A DNA stretch of 64,000 bases from Burkholderia cepacia (lineage in GTDB: Bacteria > Pseudomonadota > Gammaproteobacteria > Burkholderiales > Burkholderiaceae), in contig NZ_CP013444.1 of the NCBI RefSeq assembly GCF_001718835.1, positions 2,604,001 to 2,668,000 of the forward strand, in the 5' to 3' direction. Numbering within the stretch: position 1 is the stretch's first letter; every line of letters starts with the position of its first letter. The translations under genes were made by a program, and so were the position numbers. Positions 62,046 through 64,000 of this stretch are shown piece by piece. The notes beneath the pieces are model-generated. The model searched no databases. It was given only the letters and a program-made list of their open reading frames with translations, and was not told the origin of the DNA.

Positions 62046-63749
62046 TCACGACAGCGGAACGAATTCGCGGACCGTGCCGCCCTCGAGGCGATAGGCCCGG
62101 TCGGCGACCTTCAACAGCGAGTGATGGTGCGTAATGACGACCAGCGTCGGCACGTGTTGCCGGAGGCGGGCGAAAATCCGCGCTTCGCGGGCGCCGTCGA
62201 GCGACGACGTCGGCTCGTCGAGAATCACGACGGACGGGCGCCTTGCGAGCGCGCGCCCCAATGCGATGCGCTGGCGCTCGCCCCCCGACAGCGCCCTGCC
62301 CTGGATGCCGAGCGGCCGGTCCAGCGCGTCACCGTCGCTGCCATTGCCGAGCTCGTGCAGCTCCAGCATGTCGACCAGCTCGCGCAGCGCCGAATCGGGC
62401 GGCGCGTCGTCGCAGCCGTAGGCGAGGTTGTCACGCAACGTTCCGGTCAGGATCAGCGGCGATTGCGGCGCAACGGCCACTTCGCTCGCGATGTCGCCGA
62501 CCGCCACGTCGCACACGTTTGCACCGTATAACGTCACCGTGCCGTGCGCCGGCTTCGCGAGACCCAGCATCAGGTTCGCCAGGCTGGATTTTCCGCCGCC
62601 GGACGGTCCCATCAGGACGACCAGTTCGCCCCGATCGATTTTCATGTTCACGTCGCGCAGCATCGTCCGCCCGCGCCACGCAACGTCGACGTGTTCGAGA
62701 CGATACACTTCGGATCTCGAACGATCGAACGATGCCCGCGTATCCGTTCGCTCGGCCGGAAGATCCAGCAGGCCGAAGCCGTCGCGCAATGCGATGTGGT
62801 TGCGGCGCAGGTCGGACAGCGAAGCGGCGAGACTCGAAAACGGCATCGTCAGCGCGACGATATAGCCGACGATCATCACGAAGTCGCCAACCTGAAACGT
62901 CGAGCGCGTCACTTCGACCGCCGTGACCACGGTGAACACCGTCAGCAGCAGCCCGGTGCACACCGTTTGCACGGCGAGCAGCAACGACAGGCGGGCGTTG
63001 CCGCGGGTCAGCTTGGCCGTGTAGACGCCGAGAATCCGGTGCAGCGCCGCATCCTCGCGCACGTATGCGTTATTGAGCTTGATGTCGAGCATGAAACCCA
63101 GCTTCTCGACGAGATGGCTCGACAGCATGTCGGCCGCGCTGAAGACCTCGGCGTGCGCGCCCTTGCTCTTGTTCGCGATGCCCCATGTCACCACGAACAG
63201 GGCGAACATCGCGCCGACGAATGCGAGCGCGAATGCTCCGTTCGCCACTTGCCACAGCACGGCACCCGAAAGCACCAGCTGGAACAACGTCGGCGCAATG
63301 ATCCAGAACAGTGTCAACGAAATTGCGCTGAACGCGTCCCTGCTGCGCGCGACGATCGATACCAGCGTGCCGGGGTCGATTTCCGTCAGCCGGGCATAGT
63401 CGACCCGGATCAACCGCGCGTAGATCGCGTGATGAAACGCCGCGTCGCATCGCGCGAGAACCGCCGCCGAAATCATGTGCTTCAGCCACTCGCACGCGTG
63501 GGCGATTGTCCACGTCACGCCGTACGCGCCCGTCAGCACGACCGCCGACGCGGCATAGCCGTGCACCGCGCCGAGCGACAGCGCATTGGTCGCCTGTCGC
63601 AACAGATACGGCACGAGTGTGTACAACGTCGCAACGAGCGCCATGAACAACGTAGCGAGGATGAAATGCACCGGCAGCCGGGGATAGCGGCTGACCGTGA
63701 TCCGGTAGGCCGTGACGTAGTCATCGAGCAGTTCCGTTACGAAGGGCAT
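62046..63749 (-). CDS. ABC exporter, fused permease-ATPase
   Basis: 567 residues from ATG 63749 (AAGAGGAA upstream). Six TM helices in the first 330 residues; the ATPase has Walker A MGPSGGGKSS, signature LSGGERQRIALG, Walker B VVILDEPTSSLDGA and the switch His in VVITHHHS. There is no peptidase domain. Its start overlaps the end of the upstream gene by 13 bases, so the two were coupled. It probably exports a peptide or lipid product. Confidence 0.88.
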   Translation of the reverse strand: MPFVTELLDDYVTAYRITVSRYPRLPVHFILATLFMALVATLYTLVPYLLRQATNALSLGAVHGYAASAVVLTGAYGVTWTIAHACEWLKHMISAAVLARCDAAFHHAIYARLIRVDYARLTEIDPGTLVSIVARSRDAFSAISLTLFWIIAPTLFQLVLSGAVLWQVANGAFALAFVGAMFALFVVTWGIANKSKGAHAEVFSAADMLSSHLVEKLGFMLDIKLNNAYVREDAALHRILGVYTAKLTRGNARLSLLLAVQTVCTGLLLTVFTVVTAVEVTRSTFQVGDFVMIVGYIVALTMPFSSLAASLSDLRRNHIALRDGFGLLDLPAERTDTRASFDRSRSEVYRLEHVDVAWRGRTMLRDVNMKIDRGELVVLMGPSGGGKSSLANLMLGLAKPAHGTVTLYGANVCDVAVGDIASEVAVAPQSPLILTGTLRDNLAYGCDDAPPDSALRELVDMLELHELGNGSDGDALDRPLGIQGRALSGGERQRIALGRALARRPSVVILDEPTSSLDGAREARIFARLRQHVPTLVVITHHHSLLKVADRAYRLEGGTVREFVPLS

Positions 63750-64000
63750 TGCATTCCTCTTGAAACGTCCACCGCCAGCTGCGCGTTCCCCGGTCCGGCC
63801 TGCGCATCGGATACAGGGCGATCGCGCGTCGCATGAGTCGGATCTTTCAGCGTTCGAACGAACATTTCGGCCGCGTAAATGCGGGTGATCTCTACCAGGC
63901 CGTCCGGAAAGCCCAGCTCGGAACATCTCGTCGATTCGGGCGGTCAGTGCGTGTTTCACAATGGGTTGGGTCAGAAACGGCATCACGGGACGCGCATTTG
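63737..64000 (-). pseudogene. Unknown gene, 3' end only, with a one-base frameshift
   Basis: From the right edge one frame reads MPFLTQPIVKHALTARIDEMF; removing one C near 63920 continues it as ELGFPDGLVEITRIYAAEMF and VRTLKDPTHATRDRP to a TAA at 63737-63739 that overlaps the ABC start. Both halves read like one protein, so it is a frameshifted pseudogene or a sequencing error. The start lies beyond the window. No family recognised. Confidence 0.45.

Noticed and set aside
1..64000. tRNA, rRNA or CRISPR arrays
   Set aside because: No cloverleaf-like tRNA, rRNA signature or regularly spaced repeat was recognised on either strand.

Overview
The window is a stretch of high-GC betaproteobacterial chromosome, most likely Burkholderia (cepacia-complex type). 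The evidence is the strong G/C third-position bias, the valine-degradation gene order, and lineage-typical families such as DUF2917, DUF1488, an RstAB-like system, MacAB with a NodT-type outer-membrane factor, and AcoR. Coding density is high on both strands. I recognised no rRNA, tRNA, CRISPR array or intact insertion sequence.

Region by region. 1-2210 is the 3' part of a patatin/BamA-barrel protein (type Vd, PlpD-like). 2247-6286 holds an RstB-like kinase and an RstA-like regulator on the minus strand, separated by about 2.2 kb of AT-richer DNA. That insert carries a small secreted protein and a three-part minus-strand array: a headless C-terminal coding tail, translationally coupled to two small membrane proteins, which looks like a toxin/immunity remnant. 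6510-10956 contains glutaminase, a TPR protein, and a pair made of a pseudo-receiver LuxR regulator and a leaderless HtrA-like protease. 11207-14669 is an accessory patch: a two-TM unknown, a papain/C39-fold protein, a decayed isochorismatase gene and a three-repeat beta-trefoil protein. 15002-24604 contains secreted RNase T2, an XRE regulator, an HD phosphohydrolase, a MacA-MacB-outer-membrane-factor operon, and a divergent MFS/LysR pair. 24614-32050 is a complete valine/isobutyrate catabolic operon (isobutyryl-CoA dehydrogenase, acyl-CoA synthetase, MmsA, MmsB, enoyl-CoA hydratase, hydroxyisobutyryl-CoA hydrolase) with a divergent AraC regulator. 33386-37012 contains an NfeD/slipin pair and a Tat-exported HAD phosphatase.

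37298-45262 is the most interesting block. A DUF6765 protein is divergent from a tightly packed seven-gene operon: alpha/beta hydrolase, acetoacetate-decarboxylase-like enzyme, two small membrane proteins, patatin with an extra C-terminal domain, cholesterol-oxidase-type GMC oxidoreductase, and an MlaC-like lipid carrier. The shared promoter carries two perfect palindromes. I infer a lipid or steroid-like oxidation and transport pathway that I cannot match to a named system. 45483-49148 continues with lipid-flavoured genes: an M24-fold protein, an epoxide-hydrolase/SDR fusion and a PF10118 hydrolase.

49219-56565 holds small conserved proteins, a candidate small RNA ending in a strong terminator, a purine permease, an AcoR-like sigma-54 activator, a 2Fe-2S ferredoxin and an SRPBCC protein. 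56566-59452 is decayed: a 5'-truncated tail, a membrane protein, and an MFS gene fused by deletion to a LysR effector domain. 59554-64000 contains a LysE exporter, a divergent monooxygenase/MarR pair with palindromic operators, a PP2C-like protein, an ABC transporter, and a frameshifted gene running off the right edge.
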